The translations under genes and the position numbers were made by a program. A DNA stretch of 64,000 bases from Caulobacteraceae bacterium (GTDB lineage: Bacteria > Pseudomonadota > Alphaproteobacteria > Caulobacterales > Caulobacteraceae): assembly GCA_019695035.1 (NCBI GenBank), contig JAIBAU010000014.1:1-64000 (forward strand). The letters are read 5' to 3'. Positions 48,871 to 57,895 of the stretch are shown here, one piece after another (positions within the stretch are counted from its first letter, which is position 1; each line of letters opens with the position of its first letter). The notes below the pieces were generated by a model. That model made no database searches. It was not told the origin of the DNA and saw only the letters and a program-made list of their open reading frames with translations.

Positions 48871-49404
48871 ATGAGCAAGGTTTATACGGCCTACGCCGAC
48901 GGCCGCTTCGATCTAGGCGCACGTAGGGTGCGTTGCGCGCTTGGCAAGGGCGGCGTCATCGACGCCGACGACAAGCGCGAAGGCGACGGATGCACGCCGC
49001 TGGGTCTTTGGCCGGTCCGGCGGGCGCTCTATCGAGCCGACCGGGGGCCGCGCCCCTCAACCCGCCTGCCGCTGGCGGCGATCACACGGTCAGACGGCTG
49101 GTGCGACCATTCCGGCGACCGAAACTACAACCGGCCGGTCAGGCTTCCCTATCCGGTCTCGGCCGAGCGGATGTGGCGGGAGGACGAGCTGTACGACCTG
49201 GTGGTGGTGCTGGGCTATAACGACAACCCGGTCCGGCAGGGTCGGGGATCCGCAATCTTCCTGCATTGCGCCAGGCCCCGGTTCACCCCGACCGCCGGCT
49301 GCGTCGCCATCGCCAAGGCCGAGCTGTTCGCCCTGCTGGGCAGGCTCGGCCCCGGCGACGCCGTGGCGGTGACCGACTCGGTCAGCCTTGCGGGAATGGA
49401 CTAG
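48871..49404 (+). CDS. L,D-transpeptidase catalytic domain (YkuD) protein
   Basis: The 177-residue protein consists essentially of one YkuD domain, with the catalytic His132 and Cys144 in HCARPRFTPTAGC. It has no signal peptide or membrane segment, so either it is exported otherwise or is not a classical cell-wall cross-linker. The start at 48871 (MSKVYTAYADGRFDL) is preceded by GGAG. It overlaps the DUF805 gene in CTAG at its stop and is divergent from the response regulator. Confidence 0.82.
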   Translation: MSKVYTAYADGRFDLGARRVRCALGKGGVIDADDKREGDGCTPLGLWPVRRALYRADRGPRPSTRLPLAAITRSDGWCDHSGDRNYNRPVRLPYPVSAERMWREDELYDLVVVLGYNDNPVRQGRGSAIFLHCARPRFTPTAGCVAIAKAELFALLGRLGPGDAVAVTDSVSLAGMD

Positions 49405-49838
49405 GCGGCGGCCGGCTGGACCGCGCCGACCCGTCCTCGCGGGTCCGGCCCGAAGCGGTTCGGGCCCCTCGTGCCGGGCAGCAGGCAAAGCAGCACGAAC
49501 ATCATGAAGTTGGCGAAGGGCGGGAGGGTCAGGATGGCGAACCATCCGGTCTGGCCGACATCGTGCCACCGCTTCACTGTCAGGGCCACGGACGACCACA
49601 GCCCGACAAGGCCGAGGATGGCGAATACGGGCAGAGCCCAGATCGATCCTTCGAAGTCGCCGCCGTCATCGATGGTGAGACTCGTTGTAGTCGCGTCCAG
49701 GTGCGCCCCGTTCGCCACCGCCAGCGCGGCCACCACGCTCACACACAACACACTCCACAGGGCCATGGCCGCGAGCGCCCCGAAGAAATAGCTGGAGCGC
49801 CGCACGCGGCCCCCGAATCCGAAAAAGAAATTCAACAC
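49401..49838 (-). CDS. DUF805 family membrane protein
   Basis: The 145-residue protein has three to four membrane helices and the DUF805 features FFGFGGRVRRSSYF near the N-terminus and VKRWHDVGQTGWF. Family members are small bacterial inner-membrane proteins with no established function. The C-terminal tail is GPNRFGPDPRGR. Its stop overlaps that of the L,D-transpeptidase gene in CTAG. Confidence 0.88.
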   Translation of the reverse strand: MLNFFFGFGGRVRRSSYFFGALAAMALWSVLCVSVVAALAVANGAHLDATTTSLTIDDGGDFEGSIWALPVFAILGLVGLWSSVALTVKRWHDVGQTGWFAILTLPPFANFMMFVLLCLLPGTRGPNRFGPDPRGRVGAVQPAAA

Positions 49839-49901
49839 GTCGGCCTCCTTTGGGCTCGTTCCGTCGACGCGGAAGCTAGACGTTCGGCGCGCCCGCTCAA
49901 C

Positions 49902-49916
49902 TTAAGGATCGTTTAG
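49902..49916. promoter_or_regulatory. Near-consensus CtrA box
   Basis: TTAA-GGATCGT-TTAG differs by one base from the CtrA consensus TTAA-N7-TTAA. It lies in the divergent region between the DUF805 gene and an alpha/beta hydrolase gene. A single near-match is weak evidence. Confidence 0.3.
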
Positions 49917-50009
49917 CCGAGGCCGCCGGCGCCCCAATCCGGTTGTTTCGTCGCGCGCCGCTTTACGCCGTGGACCGGTCGGACCAGCGTCGGCGCGGAG
50001 GTGCGGCCC

Positions 50010-50918
50010 ATGTCTGTCATCGTTCGAATTGGAGCCCTTCTCGCCGCGGGGTGCCTGTTTCTGGCCGCCGGCGTGGCTGAAGCAGGCGAGGCGCGGGTCG
50101 CAGTGGCCGAAGGCGTCAGCCTGCGGGTCGTTCGGAGCGGCGCGCCGTCGGATCGCGCGCCCGTGATCTTCGTGCCCGGCTGGAGCACGGACGCAGACAT
50201 CTGGGCCGAACAGATGCGGCGCCTGGGCGGCGACCGGGAGGTCATCGCCTTCGACCCGCGCTCCCAGGGCGCGTCCAGCCTGACCCTCGGCGGAAACACC
50301 CCCGAACAGCGGGCGCGCGACCTTGCGGTGCTGGTCGACCGGCTGCAGCTGAGCCGTCCCCCAGTTCTCGTCGGCTGGTCCCAGGGAGTCCAGGATGTGA
50401 CGGCCTATGTGGGGCAGTTCGGGGACAGCCGCATCGCTGGCGTGGTCTTGGTCGATGCGGCCGTCTCCTCGGGGGCGCCGGCAGCGAGCCAGAGGCCCGA
50501 AGACGTGGCCACCCTACTGGGGCGGCTCGATCTCTACGTGGCCCACCAGCCGGAATACCTGAAGGGCATGATGCAGGCGATCATCACAAGGCCGCAGGAG
50601 CCGGGTGTCATCGAGGCCCTCGTCGCGACCGGCCTGCGCACGCCGCCATCGATCGGCGTCGCCCAACTGATCGCGGACCTCTACGGCGCCGACCGGTCAG
50701 GCGCGCTCGCCGGGCTGCGGAAGCCGGCCCTCGTCGTCGCCGCCGCCGGCTCGCCGGAGCGCGAGCGGATGGCGGCCCTGGCCGCGGCGCTGGCGGACGG
50801 GCGCCTGGAGGTCGTTGCGGACGCGGGACACGCGGTCTTCCTGGACCAGCCCGACAAATTCGCCGCCATCCTGTCTGACTTCCTCGCCAGGATCGATCCG
50901 CAGTTCCGCCCCGCCTAG
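50010..50918 (+). CDS. Secreted alpha/beta hydrolase
   Basis: The 302-residue protein starts with a signal peptide (MSVIVRIGALLAAGCLFLAAGVAEA) and has an alpha/beta-hydrolase core: VPGWSTDADIW oxyanion region, nucleophile elbow GWSQGVQ near residue 125, and DAGHAVFLDQP near residue 270. The start at 50010 has GGAGG about 8 bases upstream. It may act in the periplasm; substrate unknown. Its stop shares CTAG with yggS. Confidence 0.85.
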   Translation: MSVIVRIGALLAAGCLFLAAGVAEAGEARVAVAEGVSLRVVRSGAPSDRAPVIFVPGWSTDADIWAEQMRRLGGDREVIAFDPRSQGASSLTLGGNTPEQRARDLAVLVDRLQLSRPPVLVGWSQGVQDVTAYVGQFGDSRIAGVVLVDAAVSSGAPAASQRPEDVATLLGRLDLYVAHQPEYLKGMMQAIITRPQEPGVIEALVATGLRTPPSIGVAQLIADLYGADRSGALAGLRKPALVVAAAGSPERERMAALAAALADGRLEVVADAGHAVFLDQPDKFAAILSDFLARIDPQFRPA

Positions 50919-51589
50919 CCGCGCGCGCCGAAAAGGGCGCTTCCGACCCGAACGTGGGTCGCGCCGAAACGGATAGCGCTCTCATAGTCCCCGCTCATTC
51001 CCATGGAAAGAGTCTGCAGGCGGTTGCGGCGGGCGATGTCCGCCAGCAAGGCAAAGTGCATCGCGGGCTCCTCATCGACCGGGGGGATGCACATCACTCC
51101 CTCGACGTTCAGCTCGCAGCCCTCCCGGCAGAAGGCGATAAAGCGGTCGGCGTCGGCAGGGAAGACGCCGGCCTTCTGGGGTTCCTCGCCCGTGTTGACC
51201 TGGACCAGCACGCGGGGTGCGCGGGCGCCGGCCGCCACAGCATCAAAGATCGAACGGGCCAGCTTGGGTCGGTCCACGGTCTCTATGACGTCGAACAGAG
51301 CGAGGGCGTCGCTCGTCTTGTTGGACTGGAGCGGGCCGATCAACCGGAGCTCAAGGCCATCGGTTGCGCGGCGAGAGGCCCATCTCGTCGCCGCCTCCTG
51401 CACGCGGTTCTCGCCGAAGACGCGCTGGCCGCAAGCCAGGGCCGCCTCGACCACCGCCTCCGGCTGCTGTTTGGTCACGGCCGTCAGGCTCACTGAGCCG
51501 GGTTCGCGACTGGCGGCGACCGCGGCCTTTGCGATGCGGCGGCGAACGTGGTCGAAGTTGGCGGCGATGGCAGCGGACAGGTCGGACAT
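50915..51589 (-). CDS. yggS: YggS/PLPBP family PLP-homeostasis protein
   Basis: The 224-residue protein has the alanine-racemase-like TIM barrel of PLPBP, with the PLP lysine in LTAVTKQQPEA near residue 37 and the family's SMGMSGDYESAIRFGATHVRVG phosphate-binding region (serine/threonine loop) near the end. These proteins buffer PLP; they are not racemases. I chose ATG 51589. The start codon overlaps that of the opposing ThiE-like gene (CATG). Confidence 0.92.
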   Translation of the reverse strand: MSDLSAAIAANFDHVRRRIAKAAVAASREPGSVSLTAVTKQQPEAVVEAALACGQRVFGENRVQEAATRWASRRATDGLELRLIGPLQSNKTSDALALFDVIETVDRPKLARSIFDAVAAGARAPRVLVQVNTGEEPQKAGVFPADADRFIAFCREGCELNVEGVMCIPPVDEEPAMHFALLADIARRNRLQTLSMGMSGDYESAIRFGATHVRVGSALFGARG

Positions 51590-52196
51590 GGACGCGGTGC
51601 AATTTCTCTGGCGAACGGCGCAAGCCTTAGCGCCCGGCGGGGCCTTGCCGCCACTCTTCTTCTTCACCGACCCTGCCCGTACGCGCGATCCCTTGTCGGT
51701 TGCGCAACGTCTTCCCCCTGGCGCGGGCGTGATCTACCGCGCCTTCGGGGCCGCCGAGGCCGTCGAGACAGGTATCGCCCTGGCCGGGCTGGCGGCGGAA
51801 CGCGGGCTCGTCCTGCTTGTGGGTCGGGACGTCTCGCTGGCGGAGGCCTGCGGAGCCCAGGGCGTGCATCTTCCCGAAAAGGCCGTCGCCCAGGCCGCCT
51901 TGATCCGAACAAGGCATCCGCGCTGGATCCTGACCGGCGCCGCCCATGGCGCAGACGGCCTCCGCGCCGCCGAAACAGCCGCGCTTGACGCTGCATTCCT
52001 GTCGCCCGTCTTCCCGAGCAGGAGCCCGTCAGCCGGCGCTCCGCTCGGGCTGGCGCGCTTCTCGGCCCTGGCGACCGGGGCTCGCGTGCCCGTCTATGCC
52101 CTCGGTGGAGTCAACACCGCCAACGCCGCGAGTCTGCTGGGGTCGGGCGCGGCGGGCCTTGCCGCTGTTGAGGCCCTCGAATCCGCCCAGGCATGA
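51588..52196 (+). CDS. ThiE/TenI-like protein with altered active site
   Basis: The 202-residue protein has the thiamine-phosphate-synthase barrel (FFTDPARTRD, GVHLPEKA, FLSPVFPSRSPSAG, VYALGGVN). Residues that bind metal and diphosphate in ThiE are changed: the INDR-type loop reads VGRD at 78-81, and the GQED-type motif reads PEKA at 96-99, losing both aspartates. It is therefore probably TenI-like or otherwise not a thiamin-phosphate synthase. The start overlaps the yggS start. A GTG at 51597 is an alternative. Confidence 0.8.
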   Translation: MDAVQFLWRTAQALAPGGALPPLFFFTDPARTRDPLSVAQRLPPGAGVIYRAFGAAEAVETGIALAGLAAERGLVLLVGRDVSLAEACGAQGVHLPEKAVAQAALIRTRHPRWILTGAAHGADGLRAAETAALDAAFLSPVFPSRSPSAGAPLGLARFSALATGARVPVYALGGVNTANAASLLGSGAAGLAAVEALESAQA

Positions 52197-52224
52197 AAAA
52201 ACCCGCCGGCGAGCGCGGGCGGGT
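52195..52224 (-). terminator. Intrinsic terminator of ntrZ
   Basis: Read on the minus strand, ACCCGCC (52224-52218) pairs with GGCGGGT (52207-52201) and is followed by a run of T. It is a typical rho-independent terminator, 26 bp beyond the ntrZ stop. Confidence 0.75.
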
Positions 52225-52249
52225 CGAACGGTCGCGAGACCTGTTTCGC

Positions 52250-52654
52250 CTAGAAGCGGAAGGTCGTCTCGAGGCGGACGCGCGGAGCGGGTCTTTCGTC
52301 GTCGGTGATGGCGTTAGGCGTCCGATTGGTGGAGCCCAGGCCAACAGCGCCGCCAACGCGGAGGGACGGGTTCACCCGGTAGTAGGCTCCGGCTTCCACA
52401 TCGCGCCACTGCATGTCGCGGGTGGTCGGCTGATCATAGTCAAGCTTCAGAGCCCAACGGCCGTCGCTGTTCAGCTCCAGGGAGCGGCGGCGGTTCTGGG
52501 GTCCCCAGTCGTTCGCTGTGGCGGCCGGGCTGGCGTTGGCGACTTCCAGGCGCGGGCGCGGTTTGGCCGGGCGGCTCTGGGCGTGCGCGTCAACGGCCAC
52601 GCTCGCAAACGCGAGCGCGACGACCGTCGCAGCCATGCCCTTGAACCGTTTCAT
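52250..52654 (-). CDS. ntrZ: NtrZ-type periplasmic regulatory protein
   Basis: The 134-residue protein has a signal peptide (MKRFKGMAATVVALAFASVA) and the NtrZ-like core: PRLEVANASPAATANDWGPQ, RRSLELNSDGRWALKLDY, DVEAGAYYRVNPSLRVGGAV, ending in an outer-membrane-like TTFRF. In Caulobacter, NtrZ is a periplasmic inhibitor of the sensor kinase NtrY. The ATG at 52654 was chosen so that the signal peptide starts the protein. It is followed by a terminator. The name comes from memory of the family; a small beta-barrel protein is an alternative. Confidence 0.7.
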   Translation of the reverse strand: MKRFKGMAATVVALAFASVAVDAHAQSRPAKPRPRLEVANASPAATANDWGPQNRRRSLELNSDGRWALKLDYDQPTTRDMQWRDVEAGAYYRVNPSLRVGGAVGLGSTNRTPNAITDDERPAPRVRLETTFRF

Positions 52655-52965
52655 GCCCCTACCCGTATCTCCTCTGGAGTACAGATTTTCATTCAGCCCG
52701 ATCAATTCGACCCAAGTAAGGCCTCTTGAACTCGTTCAATAAAGGCCCGCAAAGCCATGGGGTCAACGGCCGCAAGCCAGAGTCGTTCGAATCGGATGCG
52801 GGAATCGGTCAAGCTGTGTCTCGCGCGCCACGCGAATTGCGACGCCTTGTTCGCCGGACCCTGCGTGCTATAGAGCAATTCGGTCCGCGGGGGCCGGTTC
52901 CGCCCCTTTCACGCCATATGTGCGCGGGAAAGTCCGGACGGTCCCAGAACTGGAGTGGGTCGAAG
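52655..52965. other. 311-bp divergent intergenic region, ntrZ/DUF3576 gene
   Basis: No credible gene is present; a 38-codon open frame at 52757 lacks a ribosome-binding site. A promoter for the rightward gene lies at 52847-52874. The segment near 52926 (GGGAAAGTCCGGAC) resembles an RNase P motif by chance. The leader between promoter and ATG is about 85 bases and could hold regulatory structure, but I see none clearly. Confidence 0.5.
52847..52874 (+). promoter_or_regulatory. Candidate housekeeping promoter of the DUF3576 gene
   Basis: TTGTTC (52847-52852) and TATAGA (52869-52874) are 16 bases apart; GCTATAGA also fits the Caulobacter -10 GCTANAWC. It is about 90 bp upstream of the ATG. Confidence 0.5.
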
Positions 52966-53484
52966 ATGTCGTTCATTCGTGGCGCCGCCGTCCTGGCGAT
53001 CGCTTCCAGCGTCCTGGTTTCCGGATGCTCCATGATGCCCACGCGCGAAGCCCGAGGCGATCGCGAGCGTGTTTATGCAACCCAGGAAAACGACGGCGGC
53101 GGGTTCCACCTCTTCGGCGGCCGCCGGTCCAGCGGACCCGACACCGAAGCCGGGATCGGCGTCAACAGCTACCTGTGGCGGGCGTCGCTCGACACCCTGA
53201 GCTTCATGCCTCTGTCCTCGGCGGATCCCTGGGGCGGCATCATCATTACTGACTGGTACGTGAATCCCGAGAAGCCCGACGAGCGCTTCAAGGCCACGGT
53301 TTACATCCTCGACACGCGCCTGCGCGCGGATGCGCTCAATGTGGCCATCTTCAAGCAGGTCGATACGGGCGGCGGTCAGTGGGTGGATTCGGCGGTCACC
53401 AGCCAGACCGAGACGGACATAGAGAATGCGATCCTGACCCGCGCTCGCCAGCTGCGCCTTGCCAACACCTCCGGTCGCGGCTGA
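52966..53484 (+). CDS. DUF3576 family lipoprotein
   Basis: The 172-residue protein begins with a lipoprotein signal (AVLAIASSVLVSGC, Cys near residue 20). The DUF3576 core follows: GIGVNSYLWRASLDTLSFMPLSSADPWGG, IITDWYVNPE, RFKATVYILDTRLRADALNVAIFKQ. The family is common in alphaproteobacteria and of unknown function, usually near leuS-lptE as here. I chose ATG 52966. A terminator separates it from leuS, so it may be its own transcript. Confidence 0.88.
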   Translation: MSFIRGAAVLAIASSVLVSGCSMMPTREARGDRERVYATQENDGGGFHLFGGRRSSGPDTEAGIGVNSYLWRASLDTLSFMPLSSADPWGGIIITDWYVNPEKPDERFKATVYILDTRLRADALNVAIFKQVDTGGGQWVDSAVTSQTETDIENAILTRARQLRLANTSGRG

Positions 53485-53521
53485 CCCGGCTTCCGGGACG
53501 CGTCAAACCGCTGCCTGCAAG

Positions 53522-53548
53522 AACCCCTCCCGCAACGGAGGGGTTTTT
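53522..53548 (+). terminator. Intrinsic terminator after the DUF3576 gene
   Basis: AACCCCTCC (53522-53530) and GGAGGGGTT (53537-53545) form a 9-bp stem with loop CGCAAC, followed by TTT. It lies 38 bp after the stop. Confidence 0.8.
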
Positions 53549-53622
53549 CCTTGTCCGGAGGCACAGGCGCGCCGCGGCGCGCCCTTCCGTCCAGGCTCGC
53601 CAGCCGCTAAAGCCCCTTCACC

Positions 53623-56196
53623 ATGTCCAGATACGATCCCAAGGAAGTCGAACCCCGTTGGCGCGCCCGCTGGGAGCAGGAAGGCGTCTTTCGCACGCGC
53701 GCGCCTAGGGAGGCCGGCGGAAAGCCCAAATACTACGTGCTGGAGATGTTCCCCTATCCGTCAGGGGCCATCCACATGGGGCATGCGCGCAACTACGTCA
53801 TGGGCGATGTCGTCGCGCGATTCAAAAGGGCCAAGGGATTCAATGTCCTGCACCCCATGGGTTGGGACGCGTTCGGCATGCCCGCCGAGAACGCCGCGAT
53901 TGAGCGCGGCATCCACCCCAAGGGCTGGACCTACGACAACATCGCCGCCATGCGAAGCCAGCTGAAGCTGCTGGGTCTGTCGATCGACTGGGACCGGGAG
54001 TTCGCCACCTGCGACCCGGAATACTACGGCAAGCAGCAACGCTGGTTCCTGGACCTGATGAAGCGCGGTCTGGTCTACCGCAAGGAAAGCGTCGTCAACT
54101 GGGATCCGGTGGACAACACCGTTCTCGCCAATGAACAGGTGGTGGACGGGCGTGGCTGGCGATCCGGCGCCCTCGTCGAGAAGCGAAAGCTGACCCAGTG
54201 GTTCCTGCGCATCACCGACTATGCGGATCAACTCATCGATGGCCTGAAGACCCTGGAGCGCTGGCCGGAAAAGGTCCGCCTCATGCAGGAGAACTGGATC
54301 GGCAAGAGCCAGGGGCTGCGACTCCGCTGGCCGCTCGTGGAGCCTGGGCCGGATGGTTCTGATGAGATCGAGGTCTACACCACCCGCCCCGACACGCTGT
54401 TCGGCGCCAGTTTCATCGGCCTCGCGCCAGACCATCCGCTGAGCGAGGCGCTCGCGCGCGAGAATCCCGACGTTGCGGCCTTCATTGAAGAGGCGCGACG
54501 GGGCGGCGCCACTGAGGCCGAGATCGAGACCGGAGAGAAGAAGGGGGTTTTCACGGGGCTCTACGTCCGGCACCCGTTCGATCCGCAGTGGAAGCTGCCG
54601 GTCTGGATCGCGAACTTCATCCTGATGGGCTACGGCACGGGGGCGATCTTCGCCTGCCCGGCCCACGACCCGCGCGATCTCGAGTTTGCTCGGAAATACG
54701 ATCTGCCGGTCCTGCCGGTCGTTCAGCCCCCGAATATTGATGATCCGATCAATATTGAGGATGAGGCCTACGTCGGGCCCGGAACGCTGATCAACTCCCG
54801 GTTTCTCAATGGACTTTCCGTCGAGACCGGACTGGCCGCCGCGATCCGGAAAGCGGAAGAACTGGGCGTCGGCGCAGCGTCGACCGTCTATCGCCTGCGC
54901 GACTGGGGCGTGTCGCGGCAGCGGTACTGGGGCTGCCCCATCCCCGTGATTCACTGCCCCCGCTGTGGACCCGTGCCGGTTCCGGACAAGGATTTGCCGA
55001 TCGTCCTTCCCGACGATGTCAGCTTCGACCAGCCTGGTAATCCGCTGGCGCGGCACTCCACCTGGAAACAAGCCTCCTGCCCCTCCTGTGGCGGCGCAGC
55101 CGAGCGCGAGACCGATACGCTGGATACCTTTGTCGACTCCTCCTGGTACTTCGCACGTTTCACCAATCCCGACGCCTCGGCGCCGATCGACCGGGACGCT
55201 GCGGACTACTGGCTCGCTGTCGATCAATATATAGGAGGGGTCGAGCACGCAGTGCTGCACCTCCTCTATGCCCGGTTCATCACCCGCGCCCTGGCGGACG
55301 ACGGCATGCTCGACGTTCGCGAACCGTTCGCCGGCCTGTTCACCCAGGGGATGGTGACGCACGAGACTTACCGCACCCCGGACGGAAAGTGGGTCGAGCC
55401 GACCGATGTGGACTTGAAAGTGTCGGGGAGCACGCGTGCGGCGACGCGGCGCTCAACCGGGGAAACCCTCGTCATTGGCGACATCGAGAAGATGTCGAAA
55501 TCCAAGAAGAACGTGGTTGCGCCCGAAGAAATCCTGGGGGCTTACGGCGTCGACGCCGGCCGCCTTTTCGTGCTTTCCGACAGTCCGCCCGAGCGCGACG
55601 TGCAGTGGACCGCCGGCGGAGTCGAGGGAGCCTGGCGCTTCGTGAATCGCGTGTGGGCCGAATTCGACGACCTGGTGCTCGGGGACGACGCGCCGACGGA
55701 TTCTGCAGCCGCTCAGGCTTTGCGTCGGAGCACCCACAAGGCGATCAAGGCGGTCACCGAGGGCTTCGAGAGCTTCCGCTTCAATTCCGCTATCGCGCGC
55801 CTCTACGAGTTTGTAAACACGATCAAGAGCATAGATCGCGCCGCAGTCGGGGCGACCGCCCGCCGCGAGGCGCTGTCGGCGCTGGCTCGCCTGATTTCTC
55901 CGCTTGTACCGCACCTGGCGGAGGAGTGTTGGACCCGCCTGGGTGACACAGGGCTCATCGTGGATGCGCCGTGGCCCGAATTCGATCCGGCGCTGGCGGT
56001 GGACGACGAATTGGTGCTGCCCGTCCAGATCAACGGCAAGCGCCGGGGGGAGATCCGGGTCAAGCCTGGAGCCGCGGAAGACGAGGTCCGCCAGATCGCC
56101 CTTTCCGACGAGGCTGTTTCACGTCACCTTGACGGCGCCACGGTGCGCAAGGTGATCGTGGTCAAGGACCGCATCGTCAACATCGTGGCGGGATAA
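53623..56196 (+). CDS. leuS: Leucyl-tRNA synthetase
   Basis: This class I synthetase (857 residues) charges tRNA-Leu. The HIGH-type motif is HMGH in [14 protein letters not shown] near residue 50, and KMSKS appears as MSKSKK near residue 623. CP1 editing domain residues (around 220-415), a Cys motif for the zinc or insert region (CPRCGP), and the C-terminal anticodon-binding domain are present. lptE and holA follow within 3-10 bp, forming a leuS-lptE-holA operon. Confidence 0.97.
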   Translation: MSRYDPKEVEPRWRARWEQEGVFRTRAPREAGGKPKYYVLEMFPYPSGAIHMGHARNYVMGDVVARFKRAKGFNVLHPMGWDAFGMPAENAAIERGIHPKGWTYDNIAAMRSQLKLLGLSIDWDREFATCDPEYYGKQQRWFLDLMKRGLVYRKESVVNWDPVDNTVLANEQVVDGRGWRSGALVEKRKLTQWFLRITDYADQLIDGLKTLERWPEKVRLMQENWIGKSQGLRLRWPLVEPGPDGSDEIEVYTTRPDTLFGASFIGLAPDHPLSEALARENPDVAAFIEEARRGGATEAEIETGEKKGVFTGLYVRHPFDPQWKLPVWIANFILMGYGTGAIFACPAHDPRDLEFARKYDLPVLPVVQPPNIDDPINIEDEAYVGPGTLINSRFLNGLSVETGLAAAIRKAEELGVGAASTVYRLRDWGVSRQRYWGCPIPVIHCPRCGPVPVPDKDLPIVLPDDVSFDQPGNPLARHSTWKQASCPSCGGAAERETDTLDTFVDSSWYFARFTNPDASAPIDRDAADYWLAVDQYIGGVEHAVLHLLYARFITRALADDGMLDVREPFAGLFTQGMVTHETYRTPDGKWVEPTDVDLKVSGSTRAATRRSTGETLVIGDIEKMSKSKKNVVAPEEILGAYGVDAGRLFVLSDSPPERDVQWTAGGVEGAWRFVNRVWAEFDDLVLGDDAPTDSAAAQALRRSTHKAIKAVTEGFESFRFNSAIARLYEFVNTIKSIDRAAVGATARREALSALARLISPLVPHLAEECWTRLGDTGLIVDAPWPEFDPALAVDDELVLPVQINGKRRGEIRVKPGAAEDEVRQIALSDEAVSRHLDGATVRKVIVVKDRIVNIVAG

Positions 56197-56199
56197 TCG

Positions 56200-56703
56200 A
56201 TGACCGCACGCCGCAACCTCATCGTCGCCGTCGTTGTCTCGCTTGGGCTTGCCGCAACGGGGCTCGGCGGCTGCGCCGGGTTCGCCCCGGTCTATGCGCG
56301 GCCGGCGGCGGCCGGGATGACCCATATCGCGGTCGACACGCCCGATACCCGCACTGGCTTCCTGTTGCGGCAGAGCCTTGAGGATGTGCTCGCCTGGGAC
56401 CAGAGTACGCCCGCGTCGTACCGACTGACGGTGTCGCTCGACGAACACCGTCAGACCCGGGGCATCGACGAAAATCGTGTCGCGACGCGTTATGAGATGA
56501 CCCTGGCCGCGACCTACGTCCTGAGGGACGCCCAGACAGGACGCATGCTGCTGCGAGGAAACCGCCCGGTTCACGTCAGCTACGAGACCACCGACCAGCC
56601 CTACGCCGGAATCGTCGCCCAGCAGGACGGACAGGTCCGGGCCGCGGCGCAGGCGGCCGAGCAGATCAAGACCGACCTTCTGGCCTACTTCGCCGAACAG
56701 TGA
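56200..56703 (+). CDS. lptE: LPS-assembly lipoprotein LptE
   Basis: LptE plugs the LptD barrel and delivers LPS to the cell surface. The 167-residue protein has a lipoprotein signal (GLGGC, near residue 25) and the LptE-like core: GFAPVYARPAA, TGFLLRQSLEDVL, YEMTLAATYVLRDAQTGRMLLRG, AAEQIKTDLLAYF. It lies between leuS and holA, the conserved order in proteobacteria. Confidence 0.88.
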   Translation: MTARRNLIVAVVVSLGLAATGLGGCAGFAPVYARPAAAGMTHIAVDTPDTRTGFLLRQSLEDVLAWDQSTPASYRLTVSLDEHRQTRGIDENRVATRYEMTLAATYVLRDAQTGRMLLRGNRPVHVSYETTDQPYAGIVAQQDGQVRAAAQAAEQIKTDLLAYFAEQ

Positions 56704-56713
56704 CGCCGCCGCG

Positions 56714-57766
56714 ATGGAGCTGAAGCGTCGCCCGGATATCGATCGTTTTCTGGCCGGGCCGGCGAAGGAGCACCGGGGCGTGCTCTTCTATGGCCGTGAC
56801 CGCGGCGTCGTGCGCGAGCGGGCCGACATAGTGGCCAGGGCGGTCGCTCGCGACCCGGATGACCCTTTCGATGTCGCCCAACTCGCGGACGCAGACCTGA
56901 GTGACGACGGCGGGCGGCTGGAGGGTGAGTTAATGGCCCAGTCGCTCATGGGGGGGAGGCGTCTGGTCCGGCTGCGCCTCTCGGCCGAGAAGGGGCCGCT
57001 CGACAAGGCGGCGGCGGAGGCGCTCACCGCACACGCGGAGGGACGCCTCAATCCGGACGCCTATTTCCTGATCGAGGCCGGTGCGCTGGGGCGGGACTCC
57101 GCCCTGCGGAAGGCCGCGGAAAAGGCCGCTGGCCTGGCCTGCGTGCCCTGCTACGAGGACGAGCCTGGGGATGTCGCCCGCATGGTGAGGGAGTCCCTGG
57201 CGAAGGATCAGGTGTCGCTGAACTCTGACGCCCTCGACGTCTTCGTCGCCCGTCTGCCAAAGGAACGCGGAGTGGCCCGGGCCGAGATCGAGCGGCTGGC
57301 CCTTTTCCTTGGTCCGGGCTCCGGCCGTCAGGGTGCGGCAGCGGAGCTGGAAGCTTTCCTCGGTGTGGAGCCCGAGGCCTCCCTGTTCGATGCGGCGTCT
57401 GATGCGTTCGGGGGTCGGCTTGGAGCGGCCCAGAATGGTGTCCGTCGCGCCTTTGGGGAGGGCGAGACGGGACCGGCGGCGGTGAGGGCGGCGGGCATGC
57501 ACCTCGCCAAGCTGCGTCGGGTTCTCACCCTGGCTCGCTCAGGCGCCGACATGAAAGAGGCGGCAAAGTCCGCCGGCGTCTTCTGGAAGCAGGAGCGCGA
57601 ATTTCTGCGCCAGGCCCGTGCATGGACCCTGGCCGAGCTCGACCGCATTCAGCCCGAGGTCCTTGAGGCCGACCGGGCCTGCAAACAGTCCGCCTCACCA
57701 GACGCCCTGATCGCGGAGCGCCTGCTGTTGGCGATTGCGGGCCGCGCGCGCAGGCTTGGGCTCTAG
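56714..57766 (+). CDS. holA: DNA polymerase III subunit delta (HolA)
   Basis: HolA is the wrench of the clamp loader and opens the beta clamp. The 350-residue chain has the typical N-terminal FYGRDRGVVRERADIV nucleotide-fold segment and the domain III region (LIAERLLLAIAGRARR). The ATG at 56714 is 10 bp after lptE. It converges with parB, with about 130 bp between. Confidence 0.93.
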   Translation: MELKRRPDIDRFLAGPAKEHRGVLFYGRDRGVVRERADIVARAVARDPDDPFDVAQLADADLSDDGGRLEGELMAQSLMGGRRLVRLRLSAEKGPLDKAAAEALTAHAEGRLNPDAYFLIEAGALGRDSALRKAAEKAAGLACVPCYEDEPGDVARMVRESLAKDQVSLNSDALDVFVARLPKERGVARAEIERLALFLGPGSGRQGAAAELEAFLGVEPEASLFDAASDAFGGRLGAAQNGVRRAFGEGETGPAAVRAAGMHLAKLRRVLTLARSGADMKEAAKSAGVFWKQEREFLRQARAWTLAELDRIQPEVLEADRACKQSASPDALIAERLLLAIAGRARRLGL

Positions 57767-57895
57767 GGGCGCCGTGCCGTCCTCGAAACGGCCTCTGTGG
57801 CGAATTTAGCGGCTCCTGCCCGGCGCTGACACGTCTGTTTGACGCTGGGAAAGCGTGGCTGCTTTAATATGTTGTAGTTTCTGCGTTTTTCCCGG

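Noticed and set aside
52757..52873. 38-codon ORF in the ntrZ/DUF3576 gap
   Set aside because: No ribosome-binding site, no hydrophobic or conserved feature, and it overlaps the candidate promoter.
52921..52945. GGGAAAGTCCGGAC resembling the RNase P RNA 5' motif
   Set aside because: The rest of an RNase P RNA would have to lie inside the DUF3576 coding sequence, and the other conserved blocks are absent.
56115..56130. TGTTTCACGT followed by CACCTT inside leuS, a parS half-site
   Set aside because: Only the first ten bases match parS; the second half is degenerate and the codons are explained by the leuS frame. It could still be a weak ParB site.
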